From: Azospirillum sp. B510
Lineage (GTDB): Bacteria > Pseudomonadota > Alphaproteobacteria > Azospirillales > Azospirillaceae
DNA length: 64,000 nt
Direction: 5' to 3'
Assembly (NCBI RefSeq): GCF_000010725.1
Contig: NC_013858.1
Location: forward strand, 124,001 to 188,000
Shown here piece by piece: positions 45,617 to 53,867 of this stretch. The notes beneath the pieces are model-generated. The model did no database searches and was not told the origin of the DNA. It worked only from the letters and a program-made list of their open reading frames with translations. A program made the translations under genes and the position numbers. How positions within the stretch are numbered: position 1 is the first letter of the stretch; every line of letters begins with the position of its first letter.

Positions 45617-45629
45617 TAGTAATATACTA
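45617..45629 (+). promoter_or_regulatory. GntR-type palindrome upstream of mgsA
   Basis: TAGTAATATACTA is a perfect palindrome (TAGTA-ATA-TACTA). In reverse orientation CTAGTATATTACTAC matches the kduI/gntR-1 box at 12 of 15 bases. It lies 30 bases before the mgsA start, where a TTGCGT (45602-45607) upstream could be a -35. Confidence 0.65.
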
Positions 45630-45659
45630 GGGAGCGGTCCTTGACCGGAGTGTCCGTCC

Positions 45660-46121
45660 ATGACCAGCCAGCAGACGAGCGGCCCGCAATCCCGCAAGCG
45701 CATCGCCCTTGTCGCCCACGATGCCCGCAAGGCGGATCTCATCGCCTGGATCGGCGCCAACATCGGGGTGCTGGACGGTCACGCCTTCTGGGCGACCGGC
45801 ACCACCGGCAAGAAGGTGAAGGATGCCCATCCCGGCCTGGAGGTGACGCCGCTGAAGAGCGGCCCGCTGGGCGGCGACCAGCAGATCGGCGCGATGATCG
45901 CCGAGGGGCGGATCGACCTGCTGGTCTTCTTCGTCGATCCGATGACCGCCCAGCCGCATGATGTGGACGTGAAGGCGCTGACCCGGCTGGCGACGCTCTA
46001 CAACATCCCAATGGCCTGCAACGAGGCCACCGCCGACATGATCGTCTCCTCCGCCCATTTCGCCAGCGGCTACGCCCCGCGCGCCACCAGCTTCACCGAC
46101 TATGAGACGCGCAAGGTCTGA
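45660..46121 (+). CDS. mgsA: Methylglyoxal synthase
   Basis: Converts dihydroxyacetone phosphate to methylglyoxal and phosphate. It is 153 residues with [16 protein letters not shown] at the start, TGTTGKK phosphate loop, [16 protein letters not shown] and the catalytic [18 protein letters not shown]. The length equals E. coli MgsA (152). It is divergent from kduI with a GntR-type box of its own, and convergent with gntR-3. The location in a uronate locus suggests a safety valve when KDPG-derived triose phosphate accumulates; that link is inference. Confidence 0.95.
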   Translation: MTSQQTSGPQSRKRIALVAHDARKADLIAWIGANIGVLDGHAFWATGTTGKKVKDAHPGLEVTPLKSGPLGGDQQIGAMIAEGRIDLLVFFVDPMTAQPHDVDVKALTRLATLYNIPMACNEATADMIVSSAHFASGYAPRATSFTDYETRKV

Positions 46122-46133
46122 ACCGATCGCGCT

Positions 46134-46925
46134 CTACGCCGTGAAATACTGCGGATAGCTGCGCTGGACGTCGGCGATGCCCAGTTGCAGGTCGGTCAAA
46201 TGGTGGCGCAGTTCGCCGACGGCGCGGTCGGGGTCGCGGGCGGCGACGGCCTCGACGATGGCGGCATGCTCGCCCAGCGCCTTGTCCATCCGCCCGGCCG
46301 CCGGCAGCGTCAGATGGCGGTAGCGGTCGACCTGCCGCTTGACCTGCTGGGTCACCGCCCAGAAGCCGGGATAGCCGGAGATCTCGGCCAGCAGCGCGTG
46401 GAACGCCTCGTCGGCCTCGTGGAAGCCGTCGAGAGCGCCGGCCTCCTTCATCTCGCGCTGAAGCTCCAGATTGGCGCGCAGCCGGGCGATCTGGCTGCCG
46501 GTCGCCTGTTCGGCGGCATAGCGCACCGTCGCCTCCTCCAGCGCGCGGCGGATGACGATGGCCTCCGGCAGGGCGCTGACGGGGATGCGGGCGACGAAGG
46601 TGCCGGACTGCGGGAACACCTCGACCAGACCTTCGTCGGCCAGCTTCAGCATCGCCTCGCGCACGGGGGTGCGGCTGACGCCATAGCTCTCCGCCACCTC
46701 CTTCTCGATCACCGGCTCGCCCGGCTTGCGGCGCAGGGAAACGATGTCGTCGCGCAGATCGCGATAGATGGCGCCCGACACGGTGGCGCCGCGACTGGCG
46801 GGCCTTGCGCTGGCGCTGGCGGGCTGGCGGCGCCGGCGGCGGCGCGCCGGTGCGGCCACCCTGTTCGAATCGCCCGCGTTGGAATCCATGCTCGTCCCAT
46901 TCATCTCGTGGGCGGCCGGTACCAT
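46134..46925 (-). CDS. GntR-family (FCD domain) regulator, paralogue 3
   Basis: A 263-residue regulator: an Arg-rich disordered N-terminus (PARRRRRRQPAS), winged HTH (EKEVAESYGVSRTPVREAML, DEGLVEVFPQSGTFVARIPV) and FCD domain (FHEADEAFHALLAEISGYPGFW). It resembles the regulators at 21861 and 40664. Starts at 46925, 46904 or 46889 are possible; none has a strong Shine-Dalgarno. Its own upstream sequence (46935-46949) carries the AT-rich box. It is convergent with mgsA, stops 12 bases apart. Confidence 0.88.
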   Translation of the reverse strand: MVPAAHEMNGTSMDSNAGDSNRVAAPARRRRRRQPASASARPASRGATVSGAIYRDLRDDIVSLRRKPGEPVIEKEVAESYGVSRTPVREAMLKLADEGLVEVFPQSGTFVARIPVSALPEAIVIRRALEEATVRYAAEQATGSQIARLRANLELQREMKEAGALDGFHEADEAFHALLAEISGYPGFWAVTQQVKRQVDRYRHLTLPAAGRMDKALGEHAAIVEAVAARDPDRAVGELRHHLTDLQLGIADVQRSYPQYFTA

Positions 46926-46934
46926 CGGCCCTGA

Positions 46935-46949
46935 GCGCTAATATATCGC
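46935..46949. promoter_or_regulatory. GntR box upstream of gntR-3
   Basis: GCGCTAATATATCGC; reverse complement GCGATATATTAGCGC contains the shared ATATATTAG core. AGCG and CGCT flanks make it palindromic. It lies 10 bases from the start, so bound protein would block transcription or initiation. I see no clean -35/-10 pair. Confidence 0.6.
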
Positions 46950-47008
46950 TGGGGTTTCGCGGGCGGGAAGCTTTTTGCCGTGGGCATTTCCGGGCGGCGG
47001 CGGCGGTT

Positions 47009-47034
47009 CCCTCCCCCGCGGGAGCGGGGGAGGG
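47009..47034 (-). terminator. Terminator of the ABC importer operon
   Basis: CCCTCCCCCGC (47009-47019) pairs perfectly over 11 bp with GCGGGGGAGGG (47024-47034) across a 4-base loop, 24 bases after the substrate-binding-protein stop. It is related to the dispersed palindrome family. Confidence 0.65.
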
Positions 47035-47057
47035 TTAGGGTGGGGGCGATACCCCCC

Positions 47058-48074
47058 TTACAGCTTCGCCGCCGCGTCGAACACCGCGTGGCTGTAGGCG
47101 CCTTCCGGCTTCTTGGAGATCACCGGGGCCGAGGCGCCCGACATCAGGATGCCGACGGTGCGGTCGAAATCGGCCGGGTCGAGATAGCCGGTGCCCTTGG
47201 CCCCGCCCTCGATCAGCTTGGCGACCTCCTGCATCATGGTGGTCTGGTGCTCCTCGGTCTGGGCGCCGGTGGTGTCGTTCTCCAGCACGATCTTCACCGC
47301 TTCGGCCTGGTTCTTGGCGGCGTACTCCCAGCCCTTGGCCGAGGCCTTGACGAACTTCGCCAGCTTCTCGACGGTCGTGGGGTCGGACAGCGCCTTCTCC
47401 GTCGCGTAGAGGCCGTCCTCCAGGGTGGCGACGCCCTGGTCCTGATATTTGAAGACGGTCAGCTCGGCCGGCTTCATCCCGGCCTCGATCAGCTGCCAAT
47501 ACTCGTTGTAGGTCATGGTGGAGATGCAGGCCGCCTGCTTCTGCAACAGCGGATCGACGTTGAAGCCCTGCTTCAGCACCTTGACGTCGGGAGTGGAGCC
47601 GGAGGTGGAGTAGCCCAGCTTGCTCATCCAGGACAGGAACGGATATTCATTGCCGGAGAACCAGACGCCCAGCGTGTTGCCCTTGAAATCCTTCGGATCC
47701 TTGATGTTGGCGTCCTTGCGGCAGGTCAGCATCATGCCCGACTTCTGGAAGATCTGGGCGATGTTGACCAGCGGCACGCCCTTCTCCCGGCTGGCCAGCG
47801 CCGACGGCATCCAGTCGACGATCACGTCGGCGCCGCCGGCGGCGATGACCTGGGTCGGGTTGATGTCGGGGCCGCCGGCCTTGATGGTGACGTCCAGCCC
47901 GGCGTCCTTGTAGAAGCCCTTGGCCGCCGCGACGTAATAGCCGGCGAACTGGGCCTGGGTGACCCATTTCAGCTGGAGCGTCAGCGCATCGGCGGCGGCG
48001 GCCGGACCCGCCCAGCCGGCGAGGCCGGTGAGCGCGGTGGCGGCGAGCAGGACGGCGGAGGCAAGGGTCTTCAT
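47058..48074 (-). CDS. NMT1/THI5-type ABC transporter substrate-binding protein
   Basis: A 338-residue periplasmic protein with a Sec signal peptide (about residues 1-27, ending AGPAAAA). The mature part opens ALTLQLKWVTQAQFAGYYVAAAKGFYKDAGLDV, the classic NMT1/SsuA-like fold for pyrimidine precursors, nitrate/sulfonate or riboflavin. NEYPFLSWMSKLGY lies in the ligand cleft. It is the last gene of ATPase-permease-permease-SBP. A shared 19-bp upstream motif with preT points to a pyrimidine or pyrimidine-derived ligand. ATG 48074 is used. Confidence 0.9.
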   Translation of the reverse strand: MKTLASAVLLAATALTGLAGWAGPAAAADALTLQLKWVTQAQFAGYYVAAAKGFYKDAGLDVTIKAGGPDINPTQVIAAGGADVIVDWMPSALASREKGVPLVNIAQIFQKSGMMLTCRKDANIKDPKDFKGNTLGVWFSGNEYPFLSWMSKLGYSTSGSTPDVKVLKQGFNVDPLLQKQAACISTMTYNEYWQLIEAGMKPAELTVFKYQDQGVATLEDGLYATEKALSDPTTVEKLAKFVKASAKGWEYAAKNQAEAVKIVLENDTTGAQTEEHQTTMMQEVAKLIEGGAKGTGYLDPADFDRTVGILMSGASAPVISKKPEGAYSHAVFDAAAKL

Positions 48075-48128
48075 CGCGTTCGATCCTCTTCTGGCTGGGT
48101 TTTGTTTGGCTTGAAGGACTGGAGGTGG

Positions 48129-49244
48129 TCAGCGTTTCCGGAAGGACGGGTGCCAGGCGGTGACATGCCGCTCCGCCAGTGCGAGCGCACCGTAGAGCAG
48201 CGATCCTGTCAGGGCGGCGACGGCGATGGTCGCCCACACGACGTCCAGATTCATCCGGGCGACCTGGGTGGAGATGCGGAAACCCATCCCCACCACCGGC
48301 GTCCCGAAGAACTCGGCGACAATGGCCCCGATCAGAGCCAGGGTGGAGTTGATTTTCAGTCCGTTGAACAAAAAGGGCAAGGCGCAGGGCAGCCGCAGCA
48401 TCGCCAGCGTGCGCCAATGGCCGGCAGCATAGGACCGCATCAGGTCGAGCTGGATGCGCTCCGCACTCTGTAGACCGGCCAAGCTATTGATCAGCATGGG
48501 GAAGAAAGTCATCACCACGATGACGGCGGCCTTGGATTGCCAGTCGAAGCCGAACCACATCACCATGATCGGCGCGATGCCGACCACCGGCACGGCGCTG
48601 GCGAGATTGCCGAGCGGCAGCAGCCCGCGCGCCAGGAAGGGTAGGCGGTCGGCCAGGATCGCCACCAGAAAGCCGGCGCCGCAGCCCATCAGATAGCCGC
48701 GCAGGACGGAGACGAGGACCGTCTGGCGGAAATCGTCCCACAGGTCGGCGGCGTTGGCGGCGAAGGCGGTCAGCACCGCGCTGGGCGGCGGCAGCAGGAT
48801 GCTCGGCACCTGGAAGCCGCGGGTCAGGATCTCCCACAGCAGCACCAGCGCCAGCCCGAACAGCGCCGGTCCGGCCAGACGCACCGGGCCGGTGAAGCCC
48901 GCCAGCAGGGCCAGCACCCGCCACAGCAGCAGCGTGCCGCCGGCGAGATAGAGCCAAAGCCCGCCGGCCTGGGCGAGGGCGTAGCCCTGGTTCAGCAGGA
49001 TCAGCGGCGCGGCATAGGCGGCGATGACTCCGGCCAGCAGCAGCAGGGCCTCGCCCAGGGCGGAGCCGGGCAGGCGGCGGGCGAGGATCGCCGCGACGCT
49101 CAGGGCGAACAGGGCCGGCGCCAGGGGAAGCTGCGGCAGGAACAGGGCGGCGCCGTCCTGAGCGGCGAAGGGCAGGAGCGGGGCGGCCAGCATCACCAGC
49201 GGCCAGGGGGCCATGGTGGGGGGCGCCATGGTTGAGCGATTCAT
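48129..49244 (-). CDS. ABC transporter permease (second)
   Basis: A 371-residue permease, long for the family because of an extra N-terminal block of about four helices (residues about 15-140) before the standard BPD_transp_1 core. The core has the EAA-type loop SAERIQLDLMRSYAAGHWRTLAMLRLPCALP. ATG 49244 overlaps the stop of the upstream permease (ATGA). The two permeases probably form a heterodimer. Confidence 0.9.
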   Translation of the reverse strand: MNRSTMAPPTMAPWPLVMLAAPLLPFAAQDGAALFLPQLPLAPALFALSVAAILARRLPGSALGEALLLLAGVIAAYAAPLILLNQGYALAQAGGLWLYLAGGTLLLWRVLALLAGFTGPVRLAGPALFGLALVLLWEILTRGFQVPSILLPPPSAVLTAFAANAADLWDDFRQTVLVSVLRGYLMGCGAGFLVAILADRLPFLARGLLPLGNLASAVPVVGIAPIMVMWFGFDWQSKAAVIVVMTFFPMLINSLAGLQSAERIQLDLMRSYAAGHWRTLAMLRLPCALPFLFNGLKINSTLALIGAIVAEFFGTPVVGMGFRISTQVARMNLDVVWATIAVAALTGSLLYGALALAERHVTAWHPSFRKR

Positions 49245-50125
49245 CGCGCGCCTCCCCGGCCGCCCGGCACCAGCGCCCGTTCGGCGAGGCCGACGGCGGC
49301 GACCAGCGTGACGCCCAACAGGGCGGCCATCACCAGGGCGCTCCAGATCTGCACGGTCTGGCCGTAATAGGAGCCGGACAGCAGGCGGGCGCCCAGTCCC
49401 GCCTGCCCGCCGGTCGGCAGCTCGGCGACGATGGCGCCGACGACGCTGGCGGCGACCGCGATCTTCAGGCTGGTGAACAGGTAGGGCAGCGAGGCCGGCA
49501 GGCGCAGCAGGCGGAAGGTCTGGGCGGTGCCGGCGCTGTAGGTGCGCATCAGGTCCAGCGTCAGCGGATCGGCGGAGCGCAGCCCCTTCACCATGCCGAT
49601 GGTGATCGGGAAGAAGCACAGATACATGGCGATGATCGCCTTGGGCAGCAGGCCGGTGAAGCCCAGATTGCCGAGGATCACGACGATCATCGGCGCGATC
49701 GCCAGGATCGGCACGGTCTGCGAGGCGATGACCCAGGGCATCAGGCTCGATTCCAGCGTGCGCGCCTGGACGATTCCCGCCGCCAGCGCCACCCCCAGCA
49801 CCACCCCCATGGCGAAGCCGGCCAGCGCCGCCCCGGCGGTGACGCCGGTGTGGTAGAGCAGGTTGCGGATGCTGGTCACCGGGTAACCGGTCAGGGAGTT
49901 GTAGAGGTCGAGCGCCACCTGATCCGGCGTCGGCAGGATCGGGCGCTTCATCGCCAGCGTGGCGCGGATCAGGTCGGCGGTGGTCCAGCCCTGGCCGGCA
50001 CGGTTCAGCGCGTCGGCCGCCGTCGGCGCGTTCAGCCAGATGGCACCGGCGTACCACAGCGCCAGCACCGCCACCGCCATCACGGCGACGGGCACGGCGA
50101 CGGGGAGAGCGGTCCTAGTCGTCAT
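49241..50125 (-). CDS. ABC transporter permease (first)
   Basis: A 294-residue permease: one N-terminal helix, then a BPD_transp_1 core with SADPLTLDLMRTYSAGTAQTFRLLRLPASLP as the ATPase-docking loop. Its C-terminus overlaps the second permease start by 4 bases, and its start overlaps the ATPase end by 11 bases, so the operon is tightly coupled. Confidence 0.92.
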   Translation of the reverse strand: MTTRTALPVAVPVAVMAVAVLALWYAGAIWLNAPTAADALNRAGQGWTTADLIRATLAMKRPILPTPDQVALDLYNSLTGYPVTSIRNLLYHTGVTAGAALAGFAMGVVLGVALAAGIVQARTLESSLMPWVIASQTVPILAIAPMIVVILGNLGFTGLLPKAIIAMYLCFFPITIGMVKGLRSADPLTLDLMRTYSAGTAQTFRLLRLPASLPYLFTSLKIAVAASVVGAIVAELPTGGQAGLGARLLSGSYYGQTVQIWSALVMAALLGVTLVAAVGLAERALVPGGRGGAR

Positions 50126-50957
50126 AGCTGTGGCCCTCCATCAGCCCTTCGCGGACGCGGTGGGCGATGCGCTGGAACTCCGGCGATTCGCGGATGTCGA
50201 GCGTGCGCTCGCGCGGCAGGTCGCGGTCGCAGTCGATGATGTCGAGGATGCGGCCGGGCCGCGGGCTCATCACCACGATTCTGGTCGAGAGGAACACCGC
50301 CTCGGCGATCGAGTGGGTGACGAAGATGCAGGTCTTGCGCGTCTCCAGCCACAGGCGGGTGAGCTGCAAATTCAGATGGTCGCGGGTGATCTCGTCGAGC
50401 GCGCCGAAGGGTTCGTCCATCAGCAGCAGGTCGGGGTTGAAGGCGAGCGCGCGGGCGATGGAGACGCGCTGTTGCATGCCGCCCGACAGCTGCCAGGGAA
50501 ACTTGCGCTCGAAGCCCGACAGGCCGACGAGGTCCAGCTGTTCACGGGCGCGCTGCCGCCGTTCCGCCTTGGGCAGCCCCATGATCTCCAGCGGCAGCAT
50601 GACGTTGCGCTCCACCGTGCGCCAGGGATAGAGCGCCGGGGCCTGGAAGACATAGCCGTAGGCGCGCTTCAGCCGTGCCTGCTCCGGCGTCATGCCGTTG
50701 ACCGTCACCTCGCCGGAGGTCGGCTGTTCCAGGTCGGCGACCACCCGCATCAGCGTGGTCTTGCCGCAGCCGCTGGGGCCGATCAGCGAGATGAAATCGC
50801 CCTTGGATATGGCCAGGCTGACGTCGCTCAGCGCGTAGACCGGCTGGTCGGCGGCCTGATAGGTCAAGGTCAGGTTGCGGATGTCGACGATGGTGCGCGG
50901 CGCCGGTTCCACGGCCGGCGGAACCAGAGTGAGCGGTGCGGGCTGGGCGGCTGGCAC
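50115..50957 (-). CDS. ABC transporter ATP-binding protein
   Basis: A 280-residue nitrate/taurine-type ATPase. Walker A GPSGCGKTT (about residues 61-69), Q-loop YVFQAPALYPWRT, signature LSGGMQQR, Walker B LLLMDEPFGALDE and H-loop FVTHSIAEA are all intact. An N-terminal proline-rich tail of about 20 residues is extra. First gene of the importer operon; its promoter region 50958-51322 carries the motif shared with preT. Confidence 0.95.
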   Translation of the reverse strand: MPAAQPAPLTLVPPAVEPAPRTIVDIRNLTLTYQAADQPVYALSDVSLAISKGDFISLIGPSGCGKTTLMRVVADLEQPTSGEVTVNGMTPEQARLKRAYGYVFQAPALYPWRTVERNVMLPLEIMGLPKAERRQRAREQLDLVGLSGFERKFPWQLSGGMQQRVSIARALAFNPDLLLMDEPFGALDEITRDHLNLQLTRLWLETRKTCIFVTHSIAEAVFLSTRIVVMSPRPGRILDIIDCDRDLPRERTLDIRESPEFQRIAHRVREGLMEGHSYDD

Positions 50958-51071
50958 GGCGGTCGTCCCTTCGCGTTGCGTCTGTCGGATGAAACGGGAG
51001 CAAGAAGCGAGCCAGACGGGTGTGGGGTCGGGAGATCGCCGATCAGAGCGTTGTTATTACTTGGAGAAAAC

Positions 51072-51106
51072 CTGTCCATGAAGACAGGAACTGACGGGAT
51101 GGACAG
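51072..51106. promoter_or_regulatory. Inverted repeat and shared 19-bp motif upstream of the ABC importer
   Basis: CTGTCCAT (51072-51079) and ATGGACAG (51099-51106) are perfect 8-bp inverted arms. The right arm ends the 19-mer GAACTGACGGGATGGACAG (51088-51106), 18/19 identical to 33026-33044 upstream of preT. The rest of the 365-base gap (50958-51322) contains no gene; an imperfect CTCCTTCTCCCC/GGGGGGAGAGGGG palindrome lies near 51192-51216. Confidence 0.7.
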
Positions 51107-51322
51107 CGTTCCGGCCTGTGCGCTTTTCGATAGGCGCACAAATTCCGGGCTGAGTCCGGGTGGGTGGTGAATTTTCGGGCAGGGTTGGGGGCTCCTTCTC
51201 CCCAGGGGGGAGAGGGGACTCGGTGGCTGGGAAAGGGAAGCTATGCCCTTGCCAGTCCGGCCCCGTCCCCGCTAACTGTTCGGGCGGCCGACGCCCCCAC
51301 GGCCGACCAACGCGCGGATGCC

Positions 51323-51976
51323 ATGTTCGACAGTTTCCTGCTCGCCTTCACCGCTTTGTTCTCGATCGTCAATCCGCTGGCGATGGCGCTGATCTTCAGC
51401 CAGGTGACGGCGGACAGCAGTCCGCGCGACCGGGCTCGGCTGGCCGGGCTGGTCGGCCTCTATTCGGCGGTGGTCATGCTGACCGCCTTGTGGGCCGGCG
51501 CCTATGTGCTGAATTTCTTCGGCGTGTCGATGGCGGCCCTGCGCATCGCCGGCGGCTTCGTCGTGGCCGAGCGTGCCTGGGCATTGTTGACCGCCCCGGA
51601 GCGGCATGAGGCGCGCAAGCAGGAACAGGCCGCCGGCGATGGCGACGCGCTGGCGGAATCGGCCTTCTTCCCGATGACGATCCCCTTCACCACCGGGCCG
51701 GGCACCATCTCGGTCGCCATCGCGCTCGGCTCCACCCGGCCGACGCGGGGCGACGGGCTGATGGAGTTCTTTCTTGGCATGTCGGGGGCGGCGCTGGCGA
51801 TCGCGGCACTGGTCTGGCTGTCCTACCGCTCCGCCGACCGCATCGTCGCCCTCCTGGGGCCGACGCGGGTGCGGGTGCTGACGCGGCTGTTCGCCTTCCT
51901 GCTGTTCTGCGTCGGCGTCCAGATCCTGCTGACCGGTGTCCTGGACGCCTTCCCGCTGCTGTCGCAGAAGGGCTGA
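51323..51976 (+). CDS. MarC-family integral membrane protein
   Basis: A 217-residue protein with six membrane helices in two halves: FTALFSIVNPLAMALIF at the first and PMTIPFTTGPGTISVAIALG at the second, the family's conserved Asn/Pro/Gly motifs. The central loop (ERHEARKQEQAAGDGDAL) is cytoplasmic. Function of the family is poorly known despite older links to multiple antibiotic resistance. ATG 51323 starts MFDSFLLAF; no strong Shine-Dalgarno. It converges on paaK. Confidence 0.88.
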   Translation: MFDSFLLAFTALFSIVNPLAMALIFSQVTADSSPRDRARLAGLVGLYSAVVMLTALWAGAYVLNFFGVSMAALRIAGGFVVAERAWALLTAPERHEARKQEQAAGDGDALAESAFFPMTIPFTTGPGTISVAIALGSTRPTRGDGLMEFFLGMSGAALAIAALVWLSYRSADRIVALLGPTRVRVLTRLFAFLLFCVGVQILLTGVLDAFPLLSQKG

Positions 51977-51988
51977 GTTCAGCCCTTC
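51967..51988. terminator. Hairpin formed by the 3' ends of marC and paaK
   Basis: GAAGGGCTGA (51967-51976) pairs perfectly with TCAGCCCTTC (51979-51988) across a 2-base gap. The arms are the last codons and stop of each convergent gene, so it is likely a bidirectional terminator built from coding sequence. Confidence 0.65.
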
Positions 51989-53349
51989 GGACGAAGGTCC
52001 CGCACCCGCTTGGCCTTGCCGATGGACCGCGCGATGCCGCCGGGGTCGGCGACCTCGACGCGGGTGCTGATGCCGATCAGCGACTTGATCGAATGCCGGA
52101 GCTGGCGGGCATGGCCGTCCCACTCCGACGGGTGGACGCCGTCATGCATCTCGACCCGGACGGCGAGGTTGTCCATATGGCCGTCGCGCGTCACCACGAG
52201 CTCGTAATGCGGGGCCAGCGCCGGGATCTTGCAGATCAGTTCCTCGATCTGGGTCGGGAAGACATTCACGCCGCGGATGATGAGCATGTCGTCGGAGCGG
52301 CCGGTGATCTTGTCCATCCGCCGCATGCCGCGCGCCGTCGGCGGCAGCAGCCGGGTCAGGTCGCGGGTGCGGTAACGGATGACCGGCATGCCCCGCTTGG
52401 TCAGCGTGGTGAAGACCAGCTCGCCGTAGGAGCCGTCGGGCAGGACCTCGCCGCTGTCGGGATCGATGATCTCGGGATAGAAATGATCCTCCCACACCAC
52501 CGGGCCGTCCTTGGTCTCGACGCATTCCGACGCGACCCCCGGTCCCATCACCTCCGACAGGCCGTAGATGTCCACCGCATGGATGTCGAAGGTGCGCTCG
52601 ATCTCCTCGCGCAGCGCGCCGGTCCAGGGTTCGGCGCCGAAGATGCCGACGCGCAGGCTGGTGCCGCGCGGGTCGACGCCCTGGCGGCGCATCTCGTCGG
52701 CGATGTTCAGCATGTAGGAGGGTGTGACCATGATGATGGTCGGCTTGAAGTCCTGGATCAGCTGCACCTGCTTCTCGGTCTGGCCGCCCGACATCGGGAT
52801 GACGGTGCAGCCCAGCCGCTCCGCCCCGTAATGGGCGCCGAGCCCGCCGGTGAACAGGCCGTAGCCATAGGCGATGTGCACCCGGTCGCCGCGATGGCCG
52901 CCGGCGGCGCGGATGGAGCGGGCGACCACCTCCGCCCAGACATCGATGTCGCCCTGGGTGTAGCCGACCACCGTCGGTCGCCCGGTGGTGCCGCTGGAGG
53001 CATGGACGCGCACGATGTCCTCCATCGGCACGGCGACCATGCCGAAGGGATAGGCCCGGCGCAGATCGTCCTTCACGGTGAAGGGAAACAGCGCCAGATC
53101 CTTCAGGTCCCTGAAGTCGTCGGGATGGACGCCCTTGGCTTCGCATTTGGCGCGGAAGGGGGCGACGTTGGCGTAGGAGTGGCGCAGCGACCATGCCAGC
53201 CGCTCCGTCTGCATCGCCGTGATCTCGTCACGGCTGGCGAACTCGTAGCGGTCCATGCCGGCTTCGTTCACGCCGGCTTCGTTCCTGCCGGCTTTGGCGC
53301 CCTGGCTGACGGCACCCCGGCCGACAGCGGCGTCGGTCATGATGGACAT
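51979..53349 (-). CDS. paaK: Phenylacetate-CoA ligase
   Basis: Activates phenylacetate with ATP and CoA, the entry step of the pathway. It is 456 residues of the ANL family with VHASSGTTGRPTVVGYT (AMP loop), YGLSEVMGPGVASEC, YRTRDLTRLL and the C-terminal hinge Lys region near GKAKRVRDL. The N-terminal 30 residues (about 20 more than E. coli) include small repeats (NEAGVNEAGMD) before DRYEFASRDEIT; ATG at residue 32 would give the usual length. Last gene of the paa operon. Confidence 0.95.
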   Translation of the reverse strand: MSIMTDAAVGRGAVSQGAKAGRNEAGVNEAGMDRYEFASRDEITAMQTERLAWSLRHSYANVAPFRAKCEAKGVHPDDFRDLKDLALFPFTVKDDLRRAYPFGMVAVPMEDIVRVHASSGTTGRPTVVGYTQGDIDVWAEVVARSIRAAGGHRGDRVHIAYGYGLFTGGLGAHYGAERLGCTVIPMSGGQTEKQVQLIQDFKPTIIMVTPSYMLNIADEMRRQGVDPRGTSLRVGIFGAEPWTGALREEIERTFDIHAVDIYGLSEVMGPGVASECVETKDGPVVWEDHFYPEIIDPDSGEVLPDGSYGELVFTTLTKRGMPVIRYRTRDLTRLLPPTARGMRRMDKITGRSDDMLIIRGVNVFPTQIEELICKIPALAPHYELVVTRDGHMDNLAVRVEMHDGVHPSEWDGHARQLRHSIKSLIGISTRVEVADPGGIARSIGKAKRVRDLRPKG

Positions 53350-53420
53350 GGTGCGCTCCTCCCCTTCGTTCCGATGCCCGGCGCTTGGCGGCCGGTGATG
53401 CGGGTGTTGTGGTCAGGCGG

Positions 53421-53867
53421 TCACGGGGACGCCTCGGGAACCGGGATCACGTTGCCGCGCAGGCGCGCCGACTGGCCGCGGAACAGGCCGACGACCGTGC
53501 CGTCCTGGTTGGTGACGGTGACGTCATAGACGCCGGAGCGGCCGCGCTTGTGCACCTCGCGGCATTCGGCGGTCAGCAGGTCGCCGAGCTTCGCCGGGGC
53601 CGGAAAGGTGATGGAGCAGCCCGCCGCCACCGTCACCTCGTTCGCCGCGTTGCAGGCATAGGCGAAGGCGGTGTCGGCCAGGGTGAAGGTCATGCCGCCA
53701 TGGCCGATGTCGTGGCCGTTCACCATGTCCTGGCGCACGGTCATCGCCATGCGCGCATAGCCGGGGGCGATCGCCAGCAGCTCGATGCCATGGGCCCGGG
53801 CGCAATGGTCGCGCTCGTACATGCCGCGGCCGACCGCCTCGGCCAGGGATTGCGGGGTGTCGGTCAT
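53421..53867 (-). CDS. paaI: Acyl-CoA thioesterase PaaI
   Basis: Hydrolyses ring-hydroxylated or stalled phenylacetyl-CoA intermediates and so rescues CoA. It is 148 residues of hot-dog fold with the PaaI motif MVNGHDIGHGGMTFTLADTAFAYACN (catalytic Asp/His region). ATG 53867 overlaps the paaH stop (ATGA). The 71-base gap to paaK has no notable feature. Confidence 0.93.
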   Translation of the reverse strand: MTDTPQSLAEAVGRGMYERDHCARAHGIELLAIAPGYARMAMTVRQDMVNGHDIGHGGMTFTLADTAFAYACNAANEVTVAAGCSITFPAPAKLGDLLTAECREVHKRGRSGVYDVTVTNQDGTVVGLFRGQSARLRGNVIPVPEASP

